From CAVPTL01 sp963727235 (GTDB taxonomy: Bacteria > Actinomycetota > Thermoleophilia > Gaiellales > JAICJC01), in the NCBI GenBank assembly GCA_963727235.1, contig CAVSFZ010000008.1:1-64000 (forward strand): DNA of 64,000 bases, given 5' to 3'. Shown here one piece after another: positions 16,478 to 25,111 of the stretch. The notes below the pieces were generated by a model. It saw nothing but the letters and a program-made list of their open reading frames with translations, made no database searches and had not been told where the DNA came from. Within the stretch, counting starts at the first letter, position 1; each line of letters starts with the position of its first letter. The translations under genes and the position numbers were made by a program.

Positions 16478-16763
16478 CGCCGCCGGCCAGCTCGATCCTG
16501 CAGCCCGCGCACACATGCCGACCGTGATACTCGGTCAGCCCGGAACGCGTCCCGCAAAACACGCACACATCGTGTGGGGTGGAGAGCGTAATCGTGTCTC
16601 CCCGCACACCGATCTCGAGGGGGTCGTGGACCTCGATCCCCAGCCGCCGTCGGATCTCCACGGGGATCACGATCCGCCCCAGTTCATCGATCCGTCGCAC
16701 GACGCCTCCGGCGCCGATCGCTGATCGCGCCTTCGGCGGCCCGCCCTGCCTGCCGCTGGCCAT
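16464..16763 (-). CDS. AbrB/SpoVT-type regulator with C-terminal zinc ribbon
   Basis: The 99-residue protein has an AbrB swapped-hairpin DNA-binding domain, GVVRRIDELGRIVIPVEIRR followed by RLGIEVHDPLEIGVRGDTITL, as in transition-state regulators. This is followed by a short zinc ribbon, CVFCG and HVCAGC (C-x2-C ... C-x2-C), seen in several clostridial and actinobacterial AbrB proteins. It probably binds DNA as a dimer or tetramer. The N-terminus is basic and Gly-rich. The ATG at 16763 follows an AAGGGG ribosome binding site. Its targets cannot be read from the window; it lies convergent to rsmI and divergent from metG. Confidence 0.85.
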   Translation of the reverse strand: MASGRQGGPPKARSAIGAGGVVRRIDELGRIVIPVEIRRRLGIEVHDPLEIGVRGDTITLSTPHDVCVFCGTRSGLTEYHGRHVCAGCRIELAGGVISR

Positions 16764-16848
16764 CGCCCACCCCTTCGCCCGTTAGGATGACTGCTCTGGG
16801 CGACCATACAGGTTGCAGCGAAGAATTGCCACGGAAGTTGTCAAACAT

Positions 16849-18348
16849 ATGCCTTACTCTGTCACCACCCCGATCTACTACGTGAACTCCGATCCCCATC
16901 TGGGGCACGCATACACCACCGTCGCGGTCGACGTACTGGCCCGGTACAAGCGCGCCTGCGGCGAATCGGTGTTCTTCCTGACCGGCACCGACGAGCACGG
17001 GGGCAACGTCGCCCGGGCGGCGGAGGCGGCGGGGATGGAGCCAAAGGCGTTCTGCGACCAGGTGTCGGCGCGTTTTCGGGCGCTGACCGAGGCGATGGAT
17101 TCCACTCCCGACTTCTTCATCCGCACCACCGACCCCGAGCACGAGCAGCGGGTGCAGGCATTCGTGCAGCGGCTGCGCGATCTGGGCGAGCTCTACGAGG
17201 GCGTGTATGCCGGGTTCTACTGCTCCAGCTGTGAGATGTTCTACGTGGAGTCAGACCTCGGCCAGCCCGGCAATCTCTGCCCGATTCACAACCGGCCGAT
17301 TGAGTGGCTGGAGGAGACCAACTGGTTCTTCCCGCTCACCAAGTGGGCGCCCAAGCTGCTCGAGCTGTACGACCAGAATCCAGATTTCGTCAGGCCCCAC
17401 ACCCGCTACAACGAGGCCCGTTCGCTGATCGCCGGAGGGCTCGAGGATGTGTCCTTCAGCCGCGCCACGGTCAGCTGGGGGGTGCCGCTGCCGTGGGATC
17501 CGTCGCAGACCATCTACGTGTGGGTGGACGCCCTGCTCAACTACCGCACCGCGCTCGAGTACGGGCTGGGAAGCGACGTGACCGCCGAGTTCTGGCCGAC
17601 CTCGCTGCACGTGATGGCCAAGGACATCCTGCGCCTGCACGGCATCATCTGGCCGGCGATGCTGATGGCCGCGGGCTACGAGGTGCCGCGGGGTCTGTTC
17701 GTGCACGGCTACTTCACCTCCGGCGGCCAGAAGATGTCCAAGACGCTGGGCAACGTGATCGACCCTTTCGAGGTCGTCGACCGCCTGGGCTCCGACGCGC
17801 TGCGCTTCTACCTGATGCGAGAGGTGCAGTGGGGGCAGGACGGCGATGTCACCTGGGAGGGCCTGCATCGACGCTACGAGGGCGAGCTGGCCAACGACCT
17901 GGGCAACCTGATCTCGCGGGCCACGAACATGATCAGCCGTTACCGCGAGGGGCGCGTCCCCGCCGGTGAGAACGTGCTCGACTCCGTCGCCGGCGACGTG
18001 TCGGCTCGGCTCGACGCGGTCGATCTGACCGGAGCGCTGGAGCAGATCTGGGTGCTGGTGCGGTCGGCCAACCGATTCGTCGAGGAACGCGCGCCCTGGG
18101 CGCTGGCCAAGTCCGACGACCCGGCCGACGCGGCACGCCTGGACGAGACGCTGTACACGCTGGCCGACACCGTCCGCAATCTGGGCGTGCTGCTCACCCC
18201 GTACACCCCTCGGGCCGCTGCGGCCATGCTCGAAGCGATCGGCGATCCCGGGGCGACCGGGTGGGATCGGGCCGGGCTGAACCTGCTCGCGCCCGGGGCT
18301 GTGGTCACCCAGCCGCCGCCGCTGTTTCCCCGCGTCGCGGCAGAATGA
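16849..18348 (+). CDS. metG: methionyl-tRNA synthetase
   Basis: MetG charges tRNA-Met. The 499-residue protein is a class Ia synthetase with TPIYYVNSDPHLGHAYTT (HIGH motif HLGH, residues 17-20) and KMSKT (residues 295-299). The connective zinc knuckle is of the short type, CSSCEMFYVE and later NLCPIHNRP. The anticodon-binding helices are at the C-terminus; the dimerising EMAP/Trbp111 domain of longer forms is absent. The ATG at 16849 matches the conserved N-terminus; upstream GTG and ATG codons would add unrelated residues. The stop overlaps tatD as ATGA. Confidence 0.96.
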   Translation: MPYSVTTPIYYVNSDPHLGHAYTTVAVDVLARYKRACGESVFFLTGTDEHGGNVARAAEAAGMEPKAFCDQVSARFRALTEAMDSTPDFFIRTTDPEHEQRVQAFVQRLRDLGELYEGVYAGFYCSSCEMFYVESDLGQPGNLCPIHNRPIEWLEETNWFFPLTKWAPKLLELYDQNPDFVRPHTRYNEARSLIAGGLEDVSFSRATVSWGVPLPWDPSQTIYVWVDALLNYRTALEYGLGSDVTAEFWPTSLHVMAKDILRLHGIIWPAMLMAAGYEVPRGLFVHGYFTSGGQKMSKTLGNVIDPFEVVDRLGSDALRFYLMREVQWGQDGDVTWEGLHRRYEGELANDLGNLISRATNMISRYREGRVPAGENVLDSVAGDVSARLDAVDLTGALEQIWVLVRSANRFVEERAPWALAKSDDPADAARLDETLYTLADTVRNLGVLLTPYTPRAAAAMLEAIGDPGATGWDRAGLNLLAPGAVVTQPPPLFPRVAAE

Positions 18349-19067
18349 TCGACACCCACGCGCACCTGGACGCGTGCCGGGAGCCCGCCGAGCAGCTCGT
18401 GACCGAAGCGGCGGCGGCTGGAGTGGGGCGAATCCTCACAGTCGGCCGCGAGCAGGCGGTCGAGCTGGCCGAGCGGTTCGAGGGGGTCTCGGCCATCGTC
18501 GGCTGGCATCCCCACGAAGCCGAGGTGGTGGGCGACGTGTCGGCGATCGAGCCGCTGCTCGGCCATCCCAAGGTCGTGGCGGTCGGCGAGTGTGGGCTGG
18601 ACTACTTCCGCGACTACGCGCCTCGAGACGACCAGATGCGCGTCTTCCGCGCACAGGTCGAGATCGCCAACCGGGTGGGCAAGCCGCTGGTGATCCACAC
18701 CCGCGAGGCCGACCAGGACACCTTTGCGGTGCTCGAGTCGGCCCGCGTCCCGGTGGTGCTGCACTGTTTTTCGTCGGTCGACCTGACCGACGAGGCGATC
18801 GATCGCGGCTACCTGTTCTCGTTTGCCGGCAACGTCACCTACCCGTCCGCGGAGCCGCTGCGGCAGGCGGCCGCCCGGATCCCGGCGGAACGCATCCTGG
18901 CCGAGACCGACTGCCCCTATCTGTCGCCGATTCCGCACCGCGGCACTCCCAACCGTCCCGCCCACGTGACCGTCACGCTGGAGCGGCTGGCGGAGGTGCG
19001 CGGCGTCTCTGTGAGCGAGCTGGGCGATCGGATCGAGCGAAACGCCGAGCGTCTGTTCGGACTGTGA
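18345..19067 (+). CDS. tatD: TatD family metal-dependent hydrolase (3'-5' DNase)
   Basis: The 240-residue TIM-barrel hydrolase has the metal sites IDTHAHLDA, AVGECGLDYF, LVIHTREAD, LHCFSS and the final LAETDCPYLSPIP. All ligands of the family are present (HxH, Glu, two His, Asp). TatD enzymes are magnesium-dependent 3'-5' exonucleases that also process D-aminoacyl or RNA substrates in some species. It is coupled to metG by ATGA and to rsmA by GTGA, an arrangement common in Gram-positive bacteria. Confidence 0.95.
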   Translation: MIDTHAHLDACREPAEQLVTEAAAAGVGRILTVGREQAVELAERFEGVSAIVGWHPHEAEVVGDVSAIEPLLGHPKVVAVGECGLDYFRDYAPRDDQMRVFRAQVEIANRVGKPLVIHTREADQDTFAVLESARVPVVLHCFSSVDLTDEAIDRGYLFSFAGNVTYPSAEPLRQAAARIPAERILAETDCPYLSPIPHRGTPNRPAHVTVTLERLAEVRGVSVSELGDRIERNAERLFGL

Positions 19068-19849
19068 CCGCCCAGGTTTCGCTGGCACGGCTGCGGGAGT
19101 TCGGGATCACCCCGGACCGGGAGCTGGGGCAGCACTTCCTGATCGATTCCAATGTCCTGGAGGTGGCGGGCAGGCTGATCGAACTCGACCGAAGCGACGT
19201 TGTGCTGGAGGTCGGTGCCGGCGTGGGGGTGCTGACCGAGTGGCTGGCCGAGCGCGTCTCGGTGGTGCACGCGATCGAGATCGACCGCCGGCTGGAGCCG
19301 GCGCTGCGCGCCACCATCGGCGAGCGGACCAACGTGCGGCTGCAGATCGCCGACGCGCTCGACGTCGACATCGCCGGCCTCGAGCCGGCGCCGACGGCGA
19401 TGGTGGCGAACCTTCCCTACGCGGTGGCCACGCCGGTGGTGATGACCGCGCTGCCGCTGGTGCCGCGGTTCTGCGTGATGGTTCAGCGCGAGCTGGCAGA
19501 TCGGTTCTTCGCCTCACCCGGCACCAAGGCCTACGGTGCATCGTCGGTGCTGATCCAGATCGCCTGCGAGCGGCGCGGCCTGCGCAAGGTGTCGCGCACG
19601 GTGTTCGTGCCCGAGCCCAACGTCGACTCCGCGCTGGTGGCCTTCGCGCGCCGCGAGGGGTTCAGCTTCGGCCCGGAGTGGGAGTGGCTGTCGCGGGTCG
19701 TACACGCCGCCTTCGGCTATCGCCGAAAGACGCTGGCAAACGCCTTACAGCTGGCCGAGCTGCCGGCCCCCCCGGCGGATGTGGCCGGCATGCGCGCAGA
19801 GCAGCTCCCGCCGCAGCGGTTCCTCTCGCTCGCGGAGCAGTTGCGGTGA
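19064..19849 (+). CDS. rsmA: 16S rRNA (adenine(1518)-N6/(1519)-N6) dimethyltransferase
   Basis: RsmA/KsgA dimethylates the two adjacent adenines in helix 45 during small-subunit assembly. The 261-residue protein has ELGQHFLIDSNVL at the N-terminus, the SAM motif VVLEVGAGVGVLTEWL, the acidic IEIDRRL and the catalytic NLPYAVATPVVM. The C-terminal helical region has VFVPEPNVDSALVAF, as in the family. The GTG at 19064 overlaps the tatD stop, and the stop overlaps the ispE start. Confidence 0.95.
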   Translation: MTAQVSLARLREFGITPDRELGQHFLIDSNVLEVAGRLIELDRSDVVLEVGAGVGVLTEWLAERVSVVHAIEIDRRLEPALRATIGERTNVRLQIADALDVDIAGLEPAPTAMVANLPYAVATPVVMTALPLVPRFCVMVQRELADRFFASPGTKAYGASSVLIQIACERRGLRKVSRTVFVPEPNVDSALVAFARREGFSFGPEWEWLSRVVHAAFGYRRKTLANALQLAELPAPPADVAGMRAEQLPPQRFLSLAEQLR

Positions 19850-20628
19850 TCGTGCGCGCTCCGGCCAAGGTCAACCTGGTGCTGCGGGTGGGGCCGCGCC
19901 GGGAGGACGGCTACCACCGCCTGGCGACGTTGTTTCAGGCCATCGACCTGTTCGACGAGCTCGAGTTGGAGGAGGCCGAGGAAACCACCGTGGACGGCTT
20001 CGACGACACGCTGGTGACGGCCGCGCTGGCGGCCTTGGGTGAGACCCGCCGGGTGACGCTGACCAAACGCATACCGGTCGCCGCCGGACTCGGCGGCGGG
20101 TCGTCCGACGCCGCCGCGGTGCTGCGCGCGCTGGGCGGCGACCGCGACGTCAACGACCTGTACGCGATCGCCCGGGATCTGGGCGCCGACGTGCCGTTCT
20201 TCCTGAGCGGGTGTGAGACGGCCGTCGGCTCCGGCCGCGGTGACCGGATCCAGCCGGCGGTCGATTTCCCCCGCAGCCACGCCTTCGTGCTGCTGCCCGC
20301 CGAGCCCGGCCTCTCCACCGCCGAGGTCTTCGGCCGGGCCACCCCCAACGAGCTGTTCCCGGCCGTCCGGGGTGATCTGATCCGGGCGGTGCACATCACC
20401 CGCACCCCGTCCCAGGTGGGCGCACTGCTGGTCAACGACCTGGAGCCGGCGGCGCTCGAGCTGCGACCCGAGCTTGCCCAAAACCTGGAGCGGCTGCGGG
20501 CGGCCGGAGCGCTGGGGGTCGCGGTCTCGGGCAGCGGCCCGACGGTGTTCGGGGTGTTCCACGACCGACCCACCGCGGAGCGGATCGCGGCGGAAATCGC
20601 AGGGGCGATCGCCGCCTCCCCTCTATGA
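19846..20628 (+). CDS. ispE: 4-diphosphocytidyl-2-C-methyl-D-erythritol kinase
   Basis: IspE phosphorylates CDP-methylerythritol in the non-mevalonate isoprenoid pathway. The 260-residue GHMP kinase starts RAPAKVNLVLRVG, has the ATP-binding RIPVAAGLGGGSSDAAAVL and the third GHMP motif GVAVSGSGPTVFGVF. The Asp of the catalytic region is in LGADVPFFLSG. The GTG at 19846 overlaps the rsmA stop (GTGA), so metG, tatD, rsmA and ispE form one tightly coupled unit. Confidence 0.95.
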   Translation: MIVRAPAKVNLVLRVGPRREDGYHRLATLFQAIDLFDELELEEAEETTVDGFDDTLVTAALAALGETRRVTLTKRIPVAAGLGGGSSDAAAVLRALGGDRDVNDLYAIARDLGADVPFFLSGCETAVGSGRGDRIQPAVDFPRSHAFVLLPAEPGLSTAEVFGRATPNELFPAVRGDLIRAVHITRTPSQVGALLVNDLEPAALELRPELAQNLERLRAAGALGVAVSGSGPTVFGVFHDRPTAERIAAEIAGAIAASPL

Positions 20629-20629
20629 T
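20624..20629 (+). promoter_or_regulatory. -10 box of the 20636 membrane protein gene
   Basis: TATGAT overlaps the ispE stop and ends six bases before the ATG at 20636, fitting the leaderless pattern seen elsewhere in the window. Confidence 0.4.
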
Positions 20630-20635
20630 TCAGGT

Positions 20636-21010
20636 ATGGCCAAGTGGAACATCTCTTCAGACGCGATAACGGTCGAACAGAGCCCCGGACGCTCCCCCTC
20701 TCGGTGGCTGCGTCAGAACGGCTTGAAGATCGCGGTGGTGGCGGGGCTGGTCGAGGCCGTGGTGGCCTACGTCACCGGCCACGCGTTGCTGATGACCGTG
20801 ATCGGGATCCTGTCGGTGATCATCTACCTGAACCTGCGCCACCGGATCCCGATGAGCGTCCGGCGGCCGTTGTGGATCGTGGTCATGGCGCAGGCGATCG
20901 CGGGGCTGCTGCTGCCTGCGATCACCGTCGGATTCTTCATCGCCTCGATCCTGGCGGTGGGGCTGCTGATCGTGTTGGTGCTCGTGATGCTGGGCGACCG
21001 GCGGCGCTGA
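20636..21010 (+). CDS. small four-helix membrane protein, unknown function
   Basis: The 124-residue protein has a polar N-terminus of about 28 residues and then four membrane helices: IAVVAGLVEAVVAYVTG, ALLMTVIGILSVIIYLNL, PLWIVVMAQAIAGLLLPAI and GFFIASILAVGLLIVLVLVM. It ends with a short basic tail. No conserved polar motif points to transport or catalysis. It follows ispE by seven bases and precedes tRNA-Gln. I do not recognise a family; membrane proteins in this position are found in related actinobacteria. Confidence 0.75.
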   Translation: MAKWNISSDAITVEQSPGRSPSRWLRQNGLKIAVVAGLVEAVVAYVTGHALLMTVIGILSVIIYLNLRHRIPMSVRRPLWIVVMAQAIAGLLLPAITVGFFIASILAVGLLIVLVLVMLGDRRR

Positions 21011-21053
21011 GCGTTTCGCATCCACCCCCGGCGCGAGGCCTGGGCGCACGCCG

Positions 21054-21059
21054 TATACT
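21054..21059 (+). promoter_or_regulatory. -10 box of tRNA-Gln
   Basis: TATACT lies 21 bases before the tRNA 5' end, leaving room for a short leader that RNase P would remove. A clear -35 is not visible. Confidence 0.4.
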
Positions 21060-21080
21060 CGTGCGGCGCCTCGTTTGCGA

Positions 21081-21151
21081 TGGGGCGTGGCCAAGTGGTA
21101 AGGCAACGGGTTTTGGTCCCGTGATCCCTGGTTCGAATCCAGGCGCCCCAG
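21081..21151 (+). tRNA. tRNA-Gln (anticodon TTG)
   Basis: A complete cloverleaf: acceptor stem TGGGGCG (21081-21087) with CGCCCCA (21144-21150) and discriminator G; D-arm GCCAAGTGGTAAGGC; anticodon stem ACGGG/CCCGT around the loop TTTTGGT, giving TTG; T-arm CTGGTTCGAATCCAGG. The U-A first pair and G-rich acceptor are typical of bacterial tRNA-Gln. CCA is not encoded in full. It lies between a membrane protein gene and glmU. Confidence 0.97.
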
Positions 21152-21176
21152 CTTCGATCACATCGTCCACATACCG

Positions 21177-22508
21177 ATGACCATCGCACCGCTCGCATGC
21201 GTGATACTCGCCGGAGGCAAAGGCACCCGGATGAAATCGTCGCTGCCCAAGCTGCTCCACCAGGCGTGTGGCCGGACGTTGCTGGACTGGACGCTGGGGG
21301 CGGTGGCCGAGTTCGGTGCGCAGCGGGTGGTCGTGGTCGTCCCGCCCGACGATCCCGAGCTGGTGGCCAGCCTTCCGGAGTGGGCCGCTCCCGCGGTTCA
21401 GCCGGTGGCCCGCGGCACCGGCGACGCGGTCTCGTGTTCCGGCCCGGCCCTGGAGGGGTTCGAGGGCGTCGTGGTTGTCCTCAACGCCGATCATCCGCTC
21501 ACCGATCCGCAGTCGCTGCGCGATCTGGTGGCGGCTCACACCGAGGCGGACGCCAGCGCCAGCGTGATCGCGCTGCATCGCACCGACGAGATCGGTGAGG
21601 CCTTCGGCCGGATCGTGCGCGGGTCGGACGGTGAGTTCGAGCGGATCGTGGAGGTGCGCGACGCCACGCCCGAACAGCGCGCCATCACCGAGGTCAGCAC
21701 CGGCATCTTCGCCTTTGACTCGGCCTCGTTGTGGCCGGCGCTGGAACGGCTCGACTCCGACAACGCCCAGGGTGAGCTGTACCTCACCGACGTGATCGAG
21801 ATCCTGCGCGGCGACGGCGGCCGGGTGATCGCCCACACCCACGCCGACCCCACCATCGCCATCGGGGTCAACCACCGGGCCGACCTGGCGGAGGCCGCCC
21901 GGCTGCTGCGGGCGCGCATCAACCACCGGCACATGCTGGCCGGTGTCACCTTGATCGACCCGGCGTCCACCATGATCGATGCCGGCGTCCAGATCGAAGC
22001 CGACGTCACCATCCACCCGTTCACCGTGCTGCGCGGCGACACCCGCATCGCCACCGGCGCCGAGGTCGGACCGCATGTGGTGGCGGTCGACGCGATCATC
22101 GGCGAATCGGCGTTGGTGGGGCCGTTCTGCTACCTGCGGCCGGGCGCCGAGCTGGCCGCCCGGGCGAAGGCGGGAACCTACGTTGAGATCAAGAACTCCC
22201 ACATCGGTGAGGACGCGAAGGTGCCGCACCTGTCCTACATCGGCGACGCCGAGATCGGCGCCGGCACGAACATCGGGGCCGGCGGGATCACCGCCAACTA
22301 CGACGGCGAGACCAAGCAGCGGACGGTGATCGGCGAGGGCGTCCACACCAGCTGCGACAATGTCTTTGTTGCGCCGGTGACCATTGGAGACCGCGCGTGG
22401 ACTGCGGCCGGATCGGTAATTACAGACGACGTCCCACCCGACGCCCTGGGGGTTGCGCGTGCCCGTCAAAAGAACATCGAGGGATATGGAAAGCGAAAGC
22501 GTCGTTAG
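21177..22508 (+). CDS. glmU: bifunctional UDP-N-acetylglucosamine pyrophosphorylase / glucosamine-1-phosphate acetyltransferase
   Basis: GlmU makes UDP-GlcNAc, the precursor of peptidoglycan and other envelope glycans. The N-terminal uridylyltransferase has CVILAGGKGTRMKSSLPKLL, ARGTGDAV and the metal Asp in LNADHPLT (Asp-His-Pro instead of the more usual Asp-x-Pro). The C-terminal left-handed beta-helix acetyltransferase has FCYLRPGAEL, GTYVEIKNSHIG, PHLSYIGDAEIG, NIGAGGITANYDG and ends with VARARQKNIEGY. At 443 residues it is near family length. The ATG is 25 bases after tRNA-Gln. The 3' end overlaps prs by 23 bases. Confidence 0.95.
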   Translation: MTIAPLACVILAGGKGTRMKSSLPKLLHQACGRTLLDWTLGAVAEFGAQRVVVVVPPDDPELVASLPEWAAPAVQPVARGTGDAVSCSGPALEGFEGVVVVLNADHPLTDPQSLRDLVAAHTEADASASVIALHRTDEIGEAFGRIVRGSDGEFERIVEVRDATPEQRAITEVSTGIFAFDSASLWPALERLDSDNAQGELYLTDVIEILRGDGGRVIAHTHADPTIAIGVNHRADLAEAARLLRARINHRHMLAGVTLIDPASTMIDAGVQIEADVTIHPFTVLRGDTRIATGAEVGPHVVAVDAIIGESALVGPFCYLRPGAELAARAKAGTYVEIKNSHIGEDAKVPHLSYIGDAEIGAGTNIGAGGITANYDGETKQRTVIGEGVHTSCDNVFVAPVTIGDRAWTAAGSVITDDVPPDALGVARARQKNIEGYGKRKRR

Positions 22509-23568
22509 TGTCGAGACGACGATTCCGATGTTTGCCTCGAGCGGTATGGCGGCCCGCGCGGTGAACCAGGGATCTCCCTCCACCTGGGTCGAGCGGACCC
22601 CCAACAAGCGGCTGATGCTGTTCTCCGGCAGGTCGAACCCCGAGCTGGGCGAGCGCATCGCCGAGCAGCTGGGCGTGAGCCTGGCCGAGGTCACGCTCAA
22701 GACCTTCACCAACGGCGAGGTGTACGCCCGCTATGAGGAGTCGATCCGCGGCGCGGACGTGTTCCTGGTGCAGTCGTGCTCGACTCCCAGCCCCAACGAT
22801 TCGCTGATCGAGCTTCTGATCATGGTGCAGGCGGCTCGACTGGCCTCGGCCAAGCGGGTGACCGCCGTGATGCCGTGGTATCCGTACGTGCGTCAGGACA
22901 AGAAGGGCATGCCGCGCGAGCCGATCACGGCCAAGCTGGTGGCCGACATGCTCGAGGCAGCGGGCGTCGACCGGGTGCTGACGATGGACCTGCATGCCGG
23001 CCAGGTGCAGGGATTCTTCACCACCCCCGTGGATCACATGACGGCCGTGCCGATGCTCGCCGACCACTTCAAGGACCTGATCGCAGCCGATCCCGACGAC
23101 ATCGTGGTGGTGGCCGGCGACGCGGGTCGGACGAAGCTGGCCAAGAAGTTCTCCGAGATGCTGGGCGCCGGCCTGGCGATCATCTCCAAGGACCGCCCCG
23201 AGCAGCAGGTGGCGGTGGTGACCGACGTGATCGGCCGGGTCAAGGGCAAGATCTGCATCGTCATCGACGACATGATCGATACCGCCGGAACGCTCTGCGC
23301 CGGCGGCGACTCGCTGATGGAGCGGGGCGCCACCGAGGTGTACGCCTGTGCCACCCACGCGGTCTTCTCCGGGCCGGCCAACGAGCGGCTCGAGTCGAGC
23401 GTGTTCAAGCAGGTTGTGGTCACCGACACCATCCCGGTCGACCCCATCCGCCGACCCGACAACGTGAGGGTGCTGTCGGTCGCACCGATCCTGGCTGATA
23501 CGATCTCCAACGTTTTCAACGATGATTCCGTGTCCGAGCTGTTCCACGGTGGTAACCAGCTCTTCTAG
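22486..23568 (+). CDS. prs: ribose-phosphate pyrophosphokinase
   Basis: Prs makes PRPP for purine, pyrimidine, histidine and tryptophan synthesis. The family core begins KRLMLFSGRSNPELGERI; the ATP loop is YPYVRQDKKGMPREPIT, the catalytic flexible-loop region is ITAKLVADMLEAAGVDRVL and the PRPP-binding motif is VIDDMIDTAGTL. ATG 22486, preceded by GAGGGA, is chosen; it gives about 40 extra residues before the core, so a later start (ATG 22531) is possible. The overlap with glmU and the order glmU-prs-rplY-pth is standard in Gram-positive bacteria. Confidence 0.93.
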   Translation: MESESVVSVETTIPMFASSGMAARAVNQGSPSTWVERTPNKRLMLFSGRSNPELGERIAEQLGVSLAEVTLKTFTNGEVYARYEESIRGADVFLVQSCSTPSPNDSLIELLIMVQAARLASAKRVTAVMPWYPYVRQDKKGMPREPITAKLVADMLEAAGVDRVLTMDLHAGQVQGFFTTPVDHMTAVPMLADHFKDLIAADPDDIVVVAGDAGRTKLAKKFSEMLGAGLAIISKDRPEQQVAVVTDVIGRVKGKICIVIDDMIDTAGTLCAGGDSLMERGATEVYACATHAVFSGPANERLESSVFKQVVVTDTIPVDPIRRPDNVRVLSVAPILADTISNVFNDDSVSELFHGGNQLF

Positions 23569-23597
23569 ACGCGGATCTCTTCCCAGGAGCCGAAACG

Positions 23598-24302
23598 ATG
23601 GATCGCGTAAAACTCGAGGTGCGCTCACGCACGGAACGTGGCAAGGATGTGCGGGCGCTGCGTGCGACCGGGGAGATTCCCGCTGTGATCTATGCGCGGG
23701 GTGCTGAGTCGACCGCGGTCACCGTGGACGCCCGCGCGCTGCGCACTGCCGTGACCGGCCCCGGCGGCCTCTATGCCCTGCTCGACGTCACCGTCGACGG
23801 CACCAAGCCCCGCCCGGCGATCATCAAGGACATGCAGCTCGACCCGGTGCGCGACCGTGTCGTTCACGTCGACTTCCACGAGATCCCGCTCGACCGCAAG
23901 ATCCAGACGGTGGTGGCGGTGCACCTGGAGGGCGTCCCCCACGGCGTCGAGATGGGTGGTGTGCTGTCGCAGCCGTCTCACGAAGTCCAGATCTCAGTGC
24001 TCCCCACAGAGATCCCCGAGTCGATCTCGGTGGATGTGGCGGAGCTCGAGATCGGCACCTCGCTGCGCTTGGCCGACGTGCCGGCTCCCGAGGGCGTCGA
24101 GTTTCTCGACGACCCTGACGGGACGGTGCTCGCGATCGTGACCGCGCCGATCTCCGAAGCCGAGCTCGAGGGCGAGCCGGTCGAGGGCGAAGAGGGCGAG
24201 GAAGGCGAAGAGGGCGTCGAGGGCGAGGGCGTCGAGGGCGAGGGCGAAGGCGAAGGCGAGGCTGCCGACTCCTCCGAGGAAGCTCCGGCCGAGTCCGACT
24301 AG
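23598..24302 (+). CDS. rplY: 50S ribosomal protein L25, Ctc form
   Basis: This is the long general-stress (Ctc) form of L25, which binds 5S rRNA. The N-terminal L25 domain has VRSRTERGKDVRALRATGEI and PAVIYARG; the middle TL5/Ctc beta domain has VVHVDFHEIPLDRKIQT and LEIGTSLRLADVPAPEGV. From residue 190 the protein is a highly acidic low-complexity tail of Glu-Gly repeats. A good AGGAG ribosome binding site precedes the ATG. The stop TAG shares one base with the pth GTG, so the two are coupled. Confidence 0.95.
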   Translation: MDRVKLEVRSRTERGKDVRALRATGEIPAVIYARGAESTAVTVDARALRTAVTGPGGLYALLDVTVDGTKPRPAIIKDMQLDPVRDRVVHVDFHEIPLDRKIQTVVAVHLEGVPHGVEMGGVLSQPSHEVQISVLPTEIPESISVDVAELEIGTSLRLADVPAPEGVEFLDDPDGTVLAIVTAPISEAELEGEPVEGEEGEEGEEGVEGEGVEGEGEGEGEAADSSEEAPAESD

Positions 24303-24841
24303 TGTCCCTCGACCATCTGGTCGCCGGCCTCGGCAACCCTGGTCGCAGATACGAGCTGACCCGCCACAACATCGGGTTTCGAGTGGCCGATCGGCTGGCC
24401 TCCGAGCTCGGCGGCTCGTGGCGCGGCAAGTTCAACGGCCGGCTGTGCGAGGTGCGCGACGGTGATGCCCGACTGGCGCTGCTGGAGCCCGAGACGATGA
24501 TGAACGACTCCGGCCGCTCGGTGGCCGCCGCGATGCGCTTCTACAAGCTCGATCCCTCCGCGCTGGTGGTCGTGCACGACGAGATCGACCTCACACTCGG
24601 GGATATCCGGGTCAAGACCGGCGGCGGGCTGGCCGGGCACAACGGCCTGCGCTCGATCGTCGACCACCTGGGCACGCCCGACTTCACGCGCGTTCGCATC
24701 GGTGTGGGCCGGCCGGAGCGGGGCGATCCCCGGCCGGTGGTGGATTGGGTGCTGACGCCGTTTGAGCCCGACGTCGATGTGGACGACCTGATCGAGCGCG
24801 CGACCGGCCGTACCCTCGAGGTCGTCAGGAGCGCGGGCTAA
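24302..24841 (+). CDS. pth: peptidyl-tRNA hydrolase
   Basis: Pth releases peptides from peptidyl-tRNA that has dropped off ribosomes. The 179-residue protein has AGLGNPGRRYELTRHNIGF with the catalytic His, PETMMNDSGRSV with the substrate Asn, VVHDEIDLTLGD with the catalytic Asp, and GGGLAGHNGLRSI. Length is near the family norm of 180-195. The GTG overlaps the rplY stop by one base. The 3' end overlaps a small minus-strand gene by four bases. Confidence 0.95.
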   Translation: MSLDHLVAGLGNPGRRYELTRHNIGFRVADRLASELGGSWRGKFNGRLCEVRDGDARLALLEPETMMNDSGRSVAAAMRFYKLDPSALVVVHDEIDLTLGDIRVKTGGGLAGHNGLRSIVDHLGTPDFTRVRIGVGRPERGDPRPVVDWVLTPFEPDVDVDDLIERATGRTLEVVRSAG

Positions 24842-25056
24842 GCGATCAGCCTGATGCGCGGGCCGCTCTCGGACTGAACCGGGGCGGCCACCACATCGGG
24901 GGCGCGATGGTCGAGACGGCGCTCGAACGCCTTGCGCACATCCTCGCCTTTGACCGTCGGGCCTGAGGTCAGTTTCCAGCAGGCCATCATCGAGTCAATC
25001 CTGCGGACAGCCTCCGGCGGGTCGTACAGTCGAGTACGAACCTGGTGCTCACTCAT
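24838..25056 (-). CDS. small protein, unknown
   Basis: The 72-residue frame starts MSEHQVRTRLYDPPEAVRRI, with GAGGG just before the ATG, and continues through a conserved-looking helical region with MMACWKLTSG and a basic RKAFERRLDH. No membrane segment or metal motif. Codon third positions are G/C-rich as in the neighbours, which supports it being real. It lies between convergent pth and the M20 peptidase gene. Function unknown. Confidence 0.5.
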   Translation of the reverse strand: MSEHQVRTRLYDPPEAVRRIDSMMACWKLTSGPTVKGEDVRKAFERRLDHRAPDVVAAPVQSESGPRIRLIA

Positions 25057-25111
25057 CCCTCGGGGCCGCCGCTTCACGAAGAGCGAAGCCTAAACCCATC
25101 TGCGGCCGGAC

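Noticed and set aside
24170..24300. Short tandem repeats of GAGGGCGA in the 3' end of rplY, considered as a CRISPR-like or microsatellite array.
   Set aside because: They encode the acidic Glu-Gly tail typical of the Ctc form of L25 and have no spacers.
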